Shown: positions 26,407 through 35,347 of the stretch, in pieces
How positions within the stretch are numbered: position 1 is the stretch's first letter
Layout: the number at the start of each line of letters is the position of its first letter
Assembly: GCA_028287185.1 (NCBI GenBank)
Contig: JAQBQD010000148.1
Coordinates: forward strand, 1-58,096
Origin: Gemmatimonadota bacterium
GTDB taxonomy: Bacteria; Gemmatimonadota; Gemmatimonadetes; Longimicrobiales; Longimicrobiaceae
Direction of reading: 5' to 3'
DNA: 58,096 nucleotides
Position numbers and translations under genes: made by a program
Notes under the pieces: model-generated
What the model saw: the letters and a program-made list of their open reading frames with translations, nothing else
What the model was told of the DNA's origin: nothing
Databases searched by the model: none

Positions 26407-26527
26407 CGGGCGTGCCGCGCGGCACGGAACGCCTTCGGCAGGATGTTCCTCACCGTGGGAGACTTCCTCTCCCCTCGGAAAAGGCGTGCTTCATCTCGTC
26501 GCGAGGCCTCGGTACCGAAACCGTCGC

Positions 26528-26695
26528 TCACGACACACCGAGGAACACGTCCTCGTCCGTGAGATGGCCCCGTGCCTCCGCGAAAGGCGCCACCGCCTCT
26601 CTCAGGCGCTCGAAACGGGCAACGGCCATCCGACGCGTCGCGGCGAGCGGCGCGTCCTCAGAATCGTTGGGCGGAGCGGGAAGATTCGACGTCAC
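26528..26695 (-). CDS. Short antitoxin-like protein coupled to acetoacetyl-CoA synthetase
   Basis: 55 residues from GTG at 26695, overlapping the acetoacetyl-CoA synthetase stop (GTGA). The C-terminal half, RFERLREAVAPFAEARGHLT followed by DEDVFLGVS, resembles the toxin-binding tail of some small type II antitoxins. No DNA-binding domain or partner toxin is present. It could be a remnant or a chance frame; the coupling and normal-looking composition argue for a real product. Confidence 0.35.
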   Translation of the reverse strand: MTSNLPAPPNDSEDAPLAATRRMAVARFERLREAVAPFAEARGHLTDEDVFLGVS

Positions 26696-28707
26696 GTTCG
26701 CAGCTCCGGCAGGTCGCGGTACAGGTCGAGCGATTCGGGGTTCGCCAGGGCGCCGGTGTTCTTCACGGGGCGGCCGTGGACGACCTCGCGCACGGCGATC
26801 TCGCTGATCTTTCCGCTGATGGTGCGCGGCACGTCGGCCACCTGCACGATGGCGCGCGGCACGTGGTGCGGGCTGGCGTTCTCGCGCACCAGGCGGCGGA
26901 TGCGCTCGCGCAGCGCGTCGTCCAGCGTGAGGCCCGGGCGCAGGCGGACGAACAGGACGACGCGGACGTCGCCCGCCGCGCCCCCGCCGATCTCCTGGCC
27001 GATGGCGAGGCTCTCGACCACCTCCTCCACCTGCTCCACCTGGCGGTAGATCTCGGCGGTGCCGATGCGCACGCCGCCGGGGTTGAGGGTGGCGTCGCTG
27101 CGGCCGTAGATGACCAGCCCGCCGCGAGGCGTGAGCTCCACCCAGTCGCCGTGGCGCCACACGCCGGGAAGGTGCTCGAAGTAGGCACCGCGGTAGCGCG
27201 CCCCGTCGCCGTCCGCCCAGAACTCCACCGGCATGGAGGGGAAGGGCTTCGTGCACACCAGCTCGCCCGGCTCGCCCACGATGGGGCGCCCGTCCTCGTC
27301 CCACACCTCCACCGCCATCCCCAGCCCGCGGCACTGCGCCTCACCGCGGTACACGGGCGCCGTGGGGTTGCCCAGCACGAAGCACGAGACGATGTCCGTC
27401 CCGCCGCTGATGCTGGCCAGGTGCACGTCCGCCTTCACCGCGCGGTACACGTAGTCGAACGAGTGCGGCGCCAGCGGGCTTCCCGTCGACAGGATGGCTC
27501 GGAGCGCGGACAGGTCGTGCGTGCGCGCGGGCTCCACGCCCTCCTTCTCGGCCAGGGCCAGGTACTTGGCGCTCGTGCCGAACACGGTCACGCCCTCGGC
27601 CTGCGCCATGTCCCACAGCGACGCCGGCCCGGGCGCCATGGCCGCGCCGTCCCACAACACCACCGTCGCGCCCACGGCGAGGGACGAGACCAGCCAGTTC
27701 CACATCATCCACCCACACGTCGTGTAGTAGAAGATGCGGTCCCCGCGCTTCAGGTCCGTGTGCAGCGCCAGCTCCTTCAGGTGCTGCAGCAGCGTGCCGC
27801 CCGCGCCGTGCACCATCCCCTTCGGCAGCCCCGTCGTGCCCGACGAGTACATGACGTACAGGGGATGATCGAAGGGCAGCCGCTCGAACTCGATCCTGCC
27901 GTCCGCCGCCGCGTCCGGCGAGAAGGCGAACGCATCCCACGTCACCGCGTCCCGGATCCCGTGGATCGGCGGGTCCGCGGAGACGTAGGGGACGACGACC
28001 ACGCGCTCCACGGTCGGCATCCCGGCCACGATCTCCGCCAGGCGGCCGCAGCAGTCGATCTGCTTGCCGGCGTACCAGTACCCGTCCGCGGCGAAGAGCA
28101 CGCGCGGGCCGATCTGCCCCAGCCGGTCCACCGTCGCCCGCACGCCGAAGTCCGGCGAGCAGGAGGACCAGACGGCGCCGATGGAGGCCGACGCCAGCAT
28201 GGCGATCACCGTCTCCGGCAGGTTCGGCAGATATCCGGCGACGCGGTCCCCCGGCCGCAGCCCCATCCGTCGAAGGGCCGAGGCGACGCGCGCCACCTCC
28301 GCCGTCAGCTCGGCGTAGGTGTACGCCCGCTGCCGCCCGCGCTCGTTCCACGCGACCAGGGCGAGGTGATCGTCCGAGAAGCGGAGGAGGTTCTCCGCGA
28401 AGTTGAGCCGCGCCTCGGGGAACCAGCGCGGGCCCAGCTCCGCGTCCGGCGGCGCCATGCGGTCCAGGCCGATGCCGTCGCCTTCGCCCGGCCCGTCGCC
28501 CACCACGCGGCAGAAGTCCCACACCGCGCGCCAGAGCTGCGCGCGGTTGCGGACGGACCAGCGGTGCAGCGCCTCGTAGTCGGGCGCGCCGGGGCCCGGC
28601 TCGTCCACCCACCCACGCCGCGCCAGCTCGCGCGCGAACGCCTTCAGGTTGCTGCGCTCCACGCGCTGGGCGGAGGGCGCCCAGACCTGCTCGCCGACCT
28701 GGCTCAT
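26692..28707 (-). CDS. Acetoacetate-CoA ligase (acetoacetyl-CoA synthetase)
   Basis: 671 residues from ATG at 28707, overlapping the aminotransferase stop (ATGA). Adenylate-forming enzyme that makes acetoacetyl-CoA from acetoacetate, ATP and CoA. It has the ATP loop YSSGTTGLPKGMVHGAGG, the motifs GRSDATLNPGGVRIGTAEIY and RTISGKISEIAVREVV (catalytic Lys), and the AACS N-terminal cap with W-rich helices. The full length and the FEARLNFAEN-like segment (FPEARLNFAENLL) point to acetoacetate rather than acetate. It fits the pathway, since fumarylacetoacetase releases acetoacetate. Confidence 0.92.
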   Translation of the reverse strand: MSQVGEQVWAPSAQRVERSNLKAFARELARRGWVDEPGPGAPDYEALHRWSVRNRAQLWRAVWDFCRVVGDGPGEGDGIGLDRMAPPDAELGPRWFPEARLNFAENLLRFSDDHLALVAWNERGRQRAYTYAELTAEVARVASALRRMGLRPGDRVAGYLPNLPETVIAMLASASIGAVWSSCSPDFGVRATVDRLGQIGPRVLFAADGYWYAGKQIDCCGRLAEIVAGMPTVERVVVVPYVSADPPIHGIRDAVTWDAFAFSPDAAADGRIEFERLPFDHPLYVMYSSGTTGLPKGMVHGAGGTLLQHLKELALHTDLKRGDRIFYYTTCGWMMWNWLVSSLAVGATVVLWDGAAMAPGPASLWDMAQAEGVTVFGTSAKYLALAEKEGVEPARTHDLSALRAILSTGSPLAPHSFDYVYRAVKADVHLASISGGTDIVSCFVLGNPTAPVYRGEAQCRGLGMAVEVWDEDGRPIVGEPGELVCTKPFPSMPVEFWADGDGARYRGAYFEHLPGVWRHGDWVELTPRGGLVIYGRSDATLNPGGVRIGTAEIYRQVEQVEEVVESLAIGQEIGGGAAGDVRVVLFVRLRPGLTLDDALRERIRRLVRENASPHHVPRAIVQVADVPRTISGKISEIAVREVVHGRPVKNTGALANPESLDLYRDLPELRT

Positions 28708-29903
28708 GCGCCGGCGGGCACCGCCGCAAGCGCCCGCATGCTCGCCAGCACGCGGCCCGCGCGCTCGGCCGCCTGCCGCATGCGCTCGGGCGCGGCGATG
28801 AACGAGATGCGAAAGAAGCCCTCGCCTCCCTCCCCGAACGACGAGCCGGGCAGCACCATCACGCCCTCCTCCTCGGCCAGCCGGTTCGCGAACTCGGCGC
28901 TGGCGATGCCGTCGGGCAGCGGGATCCACAGGTACATCGTGGCCTGCGCCACCTCCACCTCGAATCCGGCGGCGCGGAAGCCCTCCACCGCCGCGTCGCG
29001 CCGGGCCTTGAACGTCGCCAGGTTGCCGGGCAGGAAGCTCTCCCAGCTCTCCAGCGCCGCCACGCCCGCCGCCTGCACGGCCATGAAGGGCCCCGTGTCC
29101 ACGAACGACTTCACCTTGGCGAGCGAGCCCAGGATCTCCGGCGCGGCCATCGCCCAGCCGATGCGCCAGCCGGTCATGTTGTACGTCTTGGACAGCGAGT
29201 GGAACTCGATCGCCACGTCGCGCGCGCCCTCGATCTCGAAGATGCTGGGCGGCACGTAGCCGTCGTAGGCCATCTCGGAGTACGCGTTGTCGTACACCAG
29301 CAGGATGTCGCGCTCGCGGCAGCGGCGTACCATGTCCTCCAGGTAGTCGCGCGGGGCGACGGCGGCGGTGGGGTTGTTGGGATAGTTCAGGTAGATGAGG
29401 CGCGTGCGGTCCAGCACGTCCGCCGGCACGTCGTCCAGGTCCACGAGGAAGCTCGTCCGGGGGCGCAGCGGGTAGAAGTACGGCTCGGCCTCGCCCAGCA
29501 GCGTGCCGCCCACGTAGGCCAGGTACCCCGGCTCGGGGATGATGGCCACGTCGCCCTTCTGCAGGTAAGCGAGCGCCAGGTGGGTGATGCCCTCCTTGCT
29601 GCCGATCAGCGGCATCAGCTCCGTGTAGGGATCGAACCGCACCCCGAAGCGCCGCTCCACCCACGCCGAGATGGCCTCGCGGAAGGGCGTGTGCCCGAAC
29701 CCGAAGCCGTAGCGGTTCAGCGCCGGCTCGTCCACCGCCGTCTTCAGGCGCTCCACGGCGGCCGGCGGCGCGGGCAGGTCGGCGTCGCCGGCGCCCAGGT
29801 CGATCACGTCCATGCCGCGGGCCAGCAGGTCGCGCTTCTTCTGCGGGAAGCCCGCCAGCGCGTACACGGGAAGGGAGCGGAAGCGGTCGGTCAGTCGGGG
29901 CAC
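28704..29903 (-). CDS. Class I/II pyridoxal-phosphate aminotransferase
   Basis: 399 residues from GTG at 29903 (the TTG at 29951 is less likely). PLP-binding Lys lies in SLSKTYNMTGWRIGW; other signatures are GSKEGITHLALAYL, LNYPNNPTAAVA and YDNAYSEMAYDG. It resembles the broad LL-diaminopimelate/aspartate aminotransferase subgroup. Beside acetoacetyl-CoA synthetase and the homogentisate genes, the likely role is transamination of tyrosine or another aromatic amino acid to the keto acid used by 4-hydroxyphenylpyruvate dioxygenase; this is inferred from context. Confidence 0.88.
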   Translation of the reverse strand: MPRLTDRFRSLPVYALAGFPQKKRDLLARGMDVIDLGAGDADLPAPPAAVERLKTAVDEPALNRYGFGFGHTPFREAISAWVERRFGVRFDPYTELMPLIGSKEGITHLALAYLQKGDVAIIPEPGYLAYVGGTLLGEAEPYFYPLRPRTSFLVDLDDVPADVLDRTRLIYLNYPNNPTAAVAPRDYLEDMVRRCRERDILLVYDNAYSEMAYDGYVPPSIFEIEGARDVAIEFHSLSKTYNMTGWRIGWAMAAPEILGSLAKVKSFVDTGPFMAVQAAGVAALESWESFLPGNLATFKARRDAAVEGFRAAGFEVEVAQATMYLWIPLPDGIASAEFANRLAEEEGVMVLPGSSFGEGGEGFFRISFIAAPERMRQAAERAGRVLASMRALAAVPAGA

Positions 29904-30015
29904 GGTGCAACCTCGCGATGCGGATGTTCGAAAGCGTTCAGGCGCGCCCAACTTACGTCGCGGGCGCGCCGGGGGCGAGTGGGCGGCGGGCCCCTCGCGG
30001 GAGTGCGGACGCCGC

Positions 30016-30240
30016 CTACGCGGACGGCGCGGCGTACGACTCCAGGAAGCCGCAGCGGGTGCAGCGCAGGGTGACCACGGGCAGCGCGGTCTTCAGGTCC
30101 ACCTTCAGGCCCGTCCAGAACGACTTCTCGGGCTGGCCGGGCGCCCAGCGGGGCGGGGCGTAGCTGCTGTTGGCGGCGGCATCGACCATGAAGCCGCGTT
30201 CCATCTTGCCTTCGCACTTGGGGCAGCGGGTGCTCTGCAT
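30016..30240 (-). CDS. Small zinc-ribbon protein (DUF6487-like)
   Basis: 74 residues from ATG at 30240. Two CxxC pairs, CPKCEGKMERGF at the start and CTRCGFLESYA at the end, frame a middle with WAPGQPEKSFW. This matches DUF6487-type small zinc ribbons. Function unknown. It lies between the aminotransferase and homogentisate dioxygenase, after that operon's terminator hairpin. Confidence 0.8.
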   Translation of the reverse strand: MQSTRCPKCEGKMERGFMVDAAANSSYAPPRWAPGQPEKSFWTGLKVDLKTALPVVTLRCTRCGFLESYAAPSA

Positions 30241-30275
30241 CGGTCGCCTCGTCGAGCGGAGGGTGGAGAACGGAG

Positions 30276-30308
30276 CGCGCCCCTCCACCGTGCGGGCGGA
30301 GGGGCGCG
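30276..30308 (-). terminator. Hairpin after homogentisate dioxygenase
   Basis: CGCGCCCCTCC (30276-30286) pairs perfectly over 11 bp with 30298-30308, loop 11 bases, starting 17 bases beyond the dioxygenase stop on the minus strand. It probably ends the two-gene dioxygenase transcript. Confidence 0.6.
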
Positions 30309-30324
30309 GGACGGGCGGGCGCGG

Positions 30325-31512
30325 CTACGGCCTGGCCGCCACCATGTCGTGCTGGGCCTCGATCCACGACTTGTGGTAGGCCGGGTCCTCGAACGCCATG
30401 GCCGGCTTCGCCACCTTCAGCGGGCGGAACGAGTCCATCATCACGGCCAGCTCGTTGGTCCACTTGGCCCCGATGGAGGCCTCGTAGCGTCCCGGGTGCG
30501 GCCCGTGGGGAATGCCGTCCGGGTGGTGCGTGATGCTGCCGAACTCGATCCCCTTGCGGCTCATGAACTCTTCGGAGGCGTAGAACAGCACCTCGTCCGA
30601 GTCCACGTTGCTGTGGTTGTACGGCGCCGGGATGGCGTTCTCCCCGAAGTCGTACGGCCGCGGGCAGAACGAGCAGATCACGAACCCGTCGCCCTGGAAG
30701 GTCTGGTGCACCGGGGGCGGCTGGTGCACGCGGCCCACGATGGGCTCGAAGTCGTGGATGTTGAAGATCCACGGGTAGAAGTAGCCGTCCCAGCCCACCA
30801 CGTCGAAGGGGTGGTGGTCCAGGATGAACTCGTTCAGCCCGTCGTACTGCTTGACCAGGATGGGAAAGTCGCCCATCTCGTCGTACGTCCTCAGCTCCTG
30901 CGGGATGCGCACGTCGCGCTCGGAGAAGGGCGCGCCCTCGATGAGCTGGCCGAACTCGTTGCGGTAGCGCTTGGGCCAGCGCACGTGGCCGCGGCTTTCC
31001 ATCACCAGGAACTTGCTGGGCTGCGACCGGTCCAGCTTCCAGCGGTGCATGATGCCGCGGTGGATCACCACGTAGTCGCCCTCGCGGTAGGGCAGGTCGC
31101 CGTACTGGCTTTCCAGCACGCCCTGGCCCTTGGCGACGTACACCACCTCGTCCGCCTGCGCGTTGCGGTAGAAGTGGGCGTCTTGCTCGTCGGGCTCCAC
31201 CCACAGCATGCCGATGTCCTGGTTGAACAGGAGCGGCGTGCGGTCCAGCGTGGGGCTGCCCCCCTTCCTGGCGCGCGATGTGAGGAAGTGGCGGTGGCGC
31301 AGCGTCTGGTCCTCGTCCGCCTCCCACTTCAGTTCCTTCGTCCGCCGCACCTGCTTGATGGTGGTGGGCGGGTGCACGTGGTACAGCAGCGCCGAGGTGC
31401 CGGTGAAGCCCTCGTGCCCCACGAGCTGCTCCGAGTAGATGCCGCCGTCGGGCTTGCGCATGGCGGTGTGGCGCTTCTGGGGAACCTGGCCCAGCGAGTG
31501 GTAGAATGGCAT
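30325..31512 (-). CDS. hmgA: Homogentisate 1,2-dioxygenase
   Basis: 395 residues from ATG at 31512 with GGGAGACGGGAG upstream. Iron-dependent ring cleavage of homogentisate to maleylacetoacetate. The metal region HHPDGIPHGPHPGRYEASIG contains the expected His and Glu ligands, and the family stretches FYHSLGQVPQKRHTAMR, DDHPFDVVGWDGYFYPW-like (HHPFDVVGWDGYFYPW) and SFCPRPYDFGENAIP are present. It follows 4-hydroxyphenylpyruvate dioxygenase after 14 bases, so they are co-transcribed. Confidence 0.95.
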   Translation of the reverse strand: MPFYHSLGQVPQKRHTAMRKPDGGIYSEQLVGHEGFTGTSALLYHVHPPTTIKQVRRTKELKWEADEDQTLRHRHFLTSRARKGGSPTLDRTPLLFNQDIGMLWVEPDEQDAHFYRNAQADEVVYVAKGQGVLESQYGDLPYREGDYVVIHRGIMHRWKLDRSQPSKFLVMESRGHVRWPKRYRNEFGQLIEGAPFSERDVRIPQELRTYDEMGDFPILVKQYDGLNEFILDHHPFDVVGWDGYFYPWIFNIHDFEPIVGRVHQPPPVHQTFQGDGFVICSFCPRPYDFGENAIPAPYNHSNVDSDEVLFYASEEFMSRKGIEFGSITHHPDGIPHGPHPGRYEASIGAKWTNELAVMMDSFRPLKVAKPAMAFEDPAYHKSWIEAQHDMVAARP

Positions 31513-31526
31513 CTCCCGTCTCCCGC

Positions 31527-32666
31527 TTACAGGTTGCCGCGCAGCGCCTGCTCCTGCTCGATGGCCTCGAAGAGCGCCTTGAAGTTGCCCTTGCCGAAGC
31601 CCTTGGCGCCCTTGCGCTGGATGATCTCGTAGAACACCGTCGGCCGGTCCTCCACCGTCTTGGTGAAGATCTGCAGCAGGTAACCGTCGGGGTCGCGGTC
31701 CACCAGGATGCCCAGCCCTTCCAGCACGTCCAGCGGCTCGTCGATCTTGCCCACGCGGTCCTGCAGCGTGCGGTAGTACGAGGTGGGCGCCTGCAGGAAC
31801 TCCACACCGCGGTCGCGCAGCGCCACCACCGTGGCCACGATGTCGTCCGTCGCCAGCGCCATGTGCTGCACGCCGGGGCCGCCGTAGAAGTCCAGGTACT
31901 CGTCGATCTGGCTCTTCTTCTTGCCCTCGGCCGGCTCGTTGATGGGGAACTTGATGCGGTCGTTGCCGTTGGCCATCACCTTGGACATGAGCGACGAGTA
32001 CTCGGTGCTGATGTCCTTGTCGTCGAAGGTCAGCAGGTTCCGGAAGCCCATCACGTGGGCGTAGAACTCCACCCACACGTTCATCTTGCCCAGCTCCACG
32101 TTGCCCACGCAGTGGTCCACGTACTTGAGGCCCACGCCCTGCGGCTCGTAGCGGGCCGACACCGGGCGGAAGCCGGGCATGAACAGGCCCTTGTAGTTCT
32201 TGCGCTCCACCAGCGAGTGGATGGTCTCGCCGTAGGTCTTGATGGCGGCGATCACGATCTCGCCGTCGTCGTCGCGCATGACGCGGGGCGGGTGCACGCT
32301 CTCGGCGCCGCGCTCCACGGCCTTCTCGTACGCGTCGCGCGCGTCGTCCACCCACAGCGCCAGGTCGCGCACGCCGTCGCCGTGCTCGTAGACGTGCTGC
32401 GCGATCACGTGCGCCTCGTCGCTGGCGTCCGGGCGGATGGGCGTGGTGAGCACGAAGCGGATCTTGTCCTGCTGCAGCAGGTAGCTGGCGCGGTCGCGCA
32501 CGCCCGTCTCGGGGCCGCGGTAGGCGATGAGCTTGAAGCCCCAGGCCGCGCGGTAGTAGTGGGCGGCCTGCTTGGCGTTGCCCACGTAGAACTCGATGTA
32601 GTCCGTCCCGTTGATGGGAAAGACGTCGGTGTTCTCGGTCTGGGGCTCGAGGGTCTCGGTCAGCAT
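31527..32666 (-). CDS. hppD: 4-hydroxyphenylpyruvate dioxygenase
   Basis: 379 residues from ATG at 32666. Converts 4-hydroxyphenylpyruvate to homogentisate. Two vicinal-oxygen-chelate halves; iron ligands are His in KYVDHCVGNV, His in GGPGVQHMALATDDI and Glu in PTVFYEIIQRKG. The C-terminal GFGKGNFKALFEAIEQEQ helix is typical. It is first gene of the hppD-hmgA operon. A TATATT box on the minus strand at 32789-32794 may be the -10 element; no good -35 box was found. Confidence 0.95.
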   Translation of the reverse strand: MLTETLEPQTENTDVFPINGTDYIEFYVGNAKQAAHYYRAAWGFKLIAYRGPETGVRDRASYLLQQDKIRFVLTTPIRPDASDEAHVIAQHVYEHGDGVRDLALWVDDARDAYEKAVERGAESVHPPRVMRDDDGEIVIAAIKTYGETIHSLVERKNYKGLFMPGFRPVSARYEPQGVGLKYVDHCVGNVELGKMNVWVEFYAHVMGFRNLLTFDDKDISTEYSSLMSKVMANGNDRIKFPINEPAEGKKKSQIDEYLDFYGGPGVQHMALATDDIVATVVALRDRGVEFLQAPTSYYRTLQDRVGKIDEPLDVLEGLGILVDRDPDGYLLQIFTKTVEDRPTVFYEIIQRKGAKGFGKGNFKALFEAIEQEQALRGNL

Positions 32667-33037
32667 CGGTGCCTCGCGATCGGGGTGGTGTGCCTGCGCG
32701 CGCCGCCTGCCGCGCACGTTCGCGCCCGCGGGCTGCCGCGCGGGGGCGCTGCGGCGGGCCTGTGGTTCCATTGCCGGAGCTTGGCCGCAATATACTCGCC
32801 ACCACCCGGGTACGCGACCCGGCCGGCGAGGTTCCGCGGGCGTGGCGGGGCGTGCGCGGGTCCTCGGACGCGTGTCGCGGTCGATCGGAAGGGCGGCTCG
32901 CTTCCGGGACGGGGGATCACGGTCGGACGCGACGTTCGGTGCACGCCCCCTCCCGATCCCCGGCACTCGCGGACCCTCCCTCCGGACGCCTGTGGACCCG
33001 GGGGGAGGGCTTCGATCCAGTCCCTCGATCGACCCAC
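32667..33037. other. Non-coding stretch upstream of hppD
   Basis: No gene was seen. It holds the TATATT box (32789-32794, minus strand) that could start the hppD-hmgA transcript. Confidence 0.4.
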
Positions 33038-34525
33038 CTATCCGCCGAGCGCCTCCACCTGCTCGCGCAGGATGCGGAGGCCGAGGTCGACGTGGCGGCG
33101 GTGGGTGCGGAAGGCGAGCACGGCCATGCGCAGGGTGAAGCGGCCGTCCAGCAGCGTGGACGAGATGAAGATGCGCCCGTCGCGGCGCATGGCGTCCACG
33201 ATGGCCTGGTTCGCCGCGTCGGCCCTCTCCGCGCTCATCCCCCGCGGCGCCCAGCGGAAGGTGACGACGGACAGGTCCGGCGCGCCGCCCACGTCAAAGC
33301 CCAGCGCGCGCGCCTCCGCATGGAAGTAGCGCGCCAGCAGCAGCTTCTCGTCCAGCGCCGCCTGGAACGGGCGCGTACCGAGCGCGACGAGCGGCAGCCA
33401 CATCCGCGCGGCGCGAAAGTGCTTCGACAGCTCCGGCGACAGGTCGGCGGGCGACACCTCGCCGGGCTCGCGCTCGGCGTCCTGCATGTAGCTGCCCTCG
33501 TAGTCGTGCGTGGCGGCCAGGCGCCCCGCGTCGCGCACCAGCACCACGCCGCTCCCGAAGGGAAGGAACAGGCTCTTGTGCGGGTCCAGCACCACCGAGT
33601 CGGAGCGCTCGATGCCCTTCAGCGCCCGGCGGCCGTGCTCCGTGAGCAGGAAGAAGCCGCCGTATGCCGCGTCCACGTGGTACCAGCACCCTTCCCGCTT
33701 CGCGACGATGCCGATGGCGTCCAGCGGGTCCACCGCGCCCGCGTCCGTGGTGCCGGCGGCGGCGAGCACCATCCAGGGGCGCAGCCCCGCGGCGCGGTCC
33801 GCCGCGATGGCGGCCTCCAGCGCGTCGGGGCGCATGCGGAAGCCCTCGTCCATCGGCACGTGCCGCAGCTTCGCCTCGCCCATCCCCGCGATGCGCAGCG
33901 CCTTGTCGATGCAGTGGTGCGCCTGGCTGGTGGTGTAGACCACGGCGGACGCGTAGTCCGCGCCGCGCAGGCCGTGGGCGTCGCGCGCGGTGGCGACGGC
34001 CGTGAGGTTGGCGATGCTGCCGCCGGACGACAGGCTGCCGCCCGCGCCGGCGGGGTATCCCACCAGGTCCGCCACCCAGCGCACCAGCAGGTTCTCCATT
34101 CGCACCGCGCCGGGGCCGGTGAAGAAGATGCCCGCGTACTTGTTGCTGACGGCCGCCAGGTAGTCGGCCAGCGCGGAGTGGTACAGCCCGCCGCCGGGGA
34201 TGTACGCCAGGTGCCCGCCCGACCCCGGCAGTCCGCCCGGCCGCACCACGTCGTGCTCCCACCGCGCGACGATCTCGCCGATGGGGATGCCCGTCTCCCC
34301 GATCTGCACGTCCAGCAGCCCGATGCCGCGGTCCTCCGTCTCCTCGTACGCCTTCCGCGTGCCGATGCCGCGCAGGAAGCGCTCGGCCGACGCCATGACC
34401 GGCGCCCGCAGCTTCGCGCGCCGGCCCGCGCCGGGCTCCAGCGGCCGCGACGCGCGCTCCAGCCCGCGGATGCGCTCCAGCAGCGCCGCCCGCTCCGCAT
34501 CCGCCGAGCTTCCGGCCGTCTCCAT
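33038..34525 (-). CDS. Aromatic-L-amino-acid/pyridoxal-dependent decarboxylase
   Basis: 495 residues from ATG at 34525, chosen because AAGGAG lies eight bases upstream; an ATG at 34567 would add 14 residues. Group II PLP decarboxylase: SLSSGGSIANLTAV, HVDAAYGGFF, and the PLP Lys in DPHKSLFLPFGSGVV. Substrate might be tyrosine, tryptophan, DOPA or glutamate; the neighbouring tyrosine pathway makes aromatic amino acids plausible. It lies upstream of hppD on the same strand but 371 bases away, so it is probably a separate unit. The gene before it is a broken remnant. Confidence 0.9.
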   Translation of the reverse strand: METAGSSADAERAALLERIRGLERASRPLEPGAGRRAKLRAPVMASAERFLRGIGTRKAYEETEDRGIGLLDVQIGETGIPIGEIVARWEHDVVRPGGLPGSGGHLAYIPGGGLYHSALADYLAAVSNKYAGIFFTGPGAVRMENLLVRWVADLVGYPAGAGGSLSSGGSIANLTAVATARDAHGLRGADYASAVVYTTSQAHHCIDKALRIAGMGEAKLRHVPMDEGFRMRPDALEAAIAADRAAGLRPWMVLAAAGTTDAGAVDPLDAIGIVAKREGCWYHVDAAYGGFFLLTEHGRRALKGIERSDSVVLDPHKSLFLPFGSGVVLVRDAGRLAATHDYEGSYMQDAEREPGEVSPADLSPELSKHFRAARMWLPLVALGTRPFQAALDEKLLLARYFHAEARALGFDVGGAPDLSVVTFRWAPRGMSAERADAANQAIVDAMRRDGRIFISSTLLDGRFTLRMAVLAFRTHRRHVDLGLRILREQVEALGG

Positions 34526-34566
34526 CGAACGAGCTCCTTCCGTGGACTCCGTCTCCGTCGAGCTCA

Positions 34567-34985
34567 TCACGTGGACGCCGCCTTGTAGGTGCCGGGAACG
34601 ATGCGCGCGGAGATGGCGATCCGGTTCCAGGCGTTGATGATGGCCACCGCCGGCGTCAGGTCCGCCAGCTCGCGCTCTGAGAAGTGTGGCTGCACGGATC
34701 GTACACCGCGTCGGGCACCTGGCCGCCGGCGACCAGGGCGATGCCCAGCACGCGCTCCGCCGCCCACGCCAGGAACGGGACGGAGGCCGCCGGCATGAAG
34801 GCGTTCACCTCCGCCGTGTATCGCACGAACGCCGCGAAGCTCCCGTATCCCACGTCCTTGCCCCACCCCCCGAACCGCGACGTGATGACGGACGGGAACG
34901 CGGCTCCGAGCGCCATCCTCGCATACACCGCCGCCCACGTCTGCATCCGCATCTCCCACGACTCGCCCGCCGCCGCCACCTCCAT
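34567..34985 (-). pseudogene. Chimeric remnant of a DoxX protein and a carboxymuconolactone decarboxylase
   Basis: From ATG at 34985 the frame encodes a DoxX-like N-terminal half: YARMALGAAFPSVITSRFGG, then VRYTAEVNAFMPAASVPFLA. It stops being DoxX after ERVLGIALVAGGQ. The following VPDAVYD looks like the start of the C-terminal end of a carboxymuconolactone decarboxylase/AhpD-like protein, which continues in a neighbouring frame as HFSERELADLTPAVAIINAW through VPGTYKAAST to a stop at 34567. One missing base near 34700 would join the two parts. Both halves have lost their other portion, so neither can work. Confidence 0.7.
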
Positions 34986-35347
34986 CGCTCGCTGCCGGTC
35001 CAAGGTTGAACCTACGTCCGCCGGCCGCGGCTGGACACATCGCGATGGAGGATCACGCGTCGATCGGGCGGGGAGCGACGAAGGCGGCGAGTCCACGTAC
35101 GGGGCGGCGTAGTAGGTGCGATCGGATGACTTCTCGCCGGACGCGTGGTCCCCAAATCCTCCACTCGAAGTGGTGTCCGCGTCGCGGAGGGATGGTCGCC
35201 GCGCGACAGCGGGAGGCACGGGCGGGAGAAAGTCGACCGGCACGGGAAGGTTGCCGAGGCGGCCGGTGAGTCCTAACCTCCAGCCTCCGTGCGAGCCCGG
35301 CGCCCTCGTCCGTCCGTCGCATCCCCCTCCCCGTTCCAGGAAAACCG
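34986..35347. other. Non-coding stretch between remnant and amidohydrolase
   Basis: No gene was seen. It separates the DoxX remnant (minus) from the amidohydrolase (plus), so it should contain divergent promoters, but I see no clear boxes. Confidence 0.4.

Noticed and set aside
28704..29903. LL-diaminopimelate aminotransferase (lysine synthesis)
   Set aside because: Sequence similarity is to the broad subgroup only, and the gene sits among aromatic amino acid catabolism genes; a general call is safer.
33038..34567. Start of the decarboxylase at ATG 34567, coupled by TGATG to an upstream gene
   Set aside because: The upstream frame is a broken remnant, while ATG 34525 has an AAGGAG site at ideal distance.
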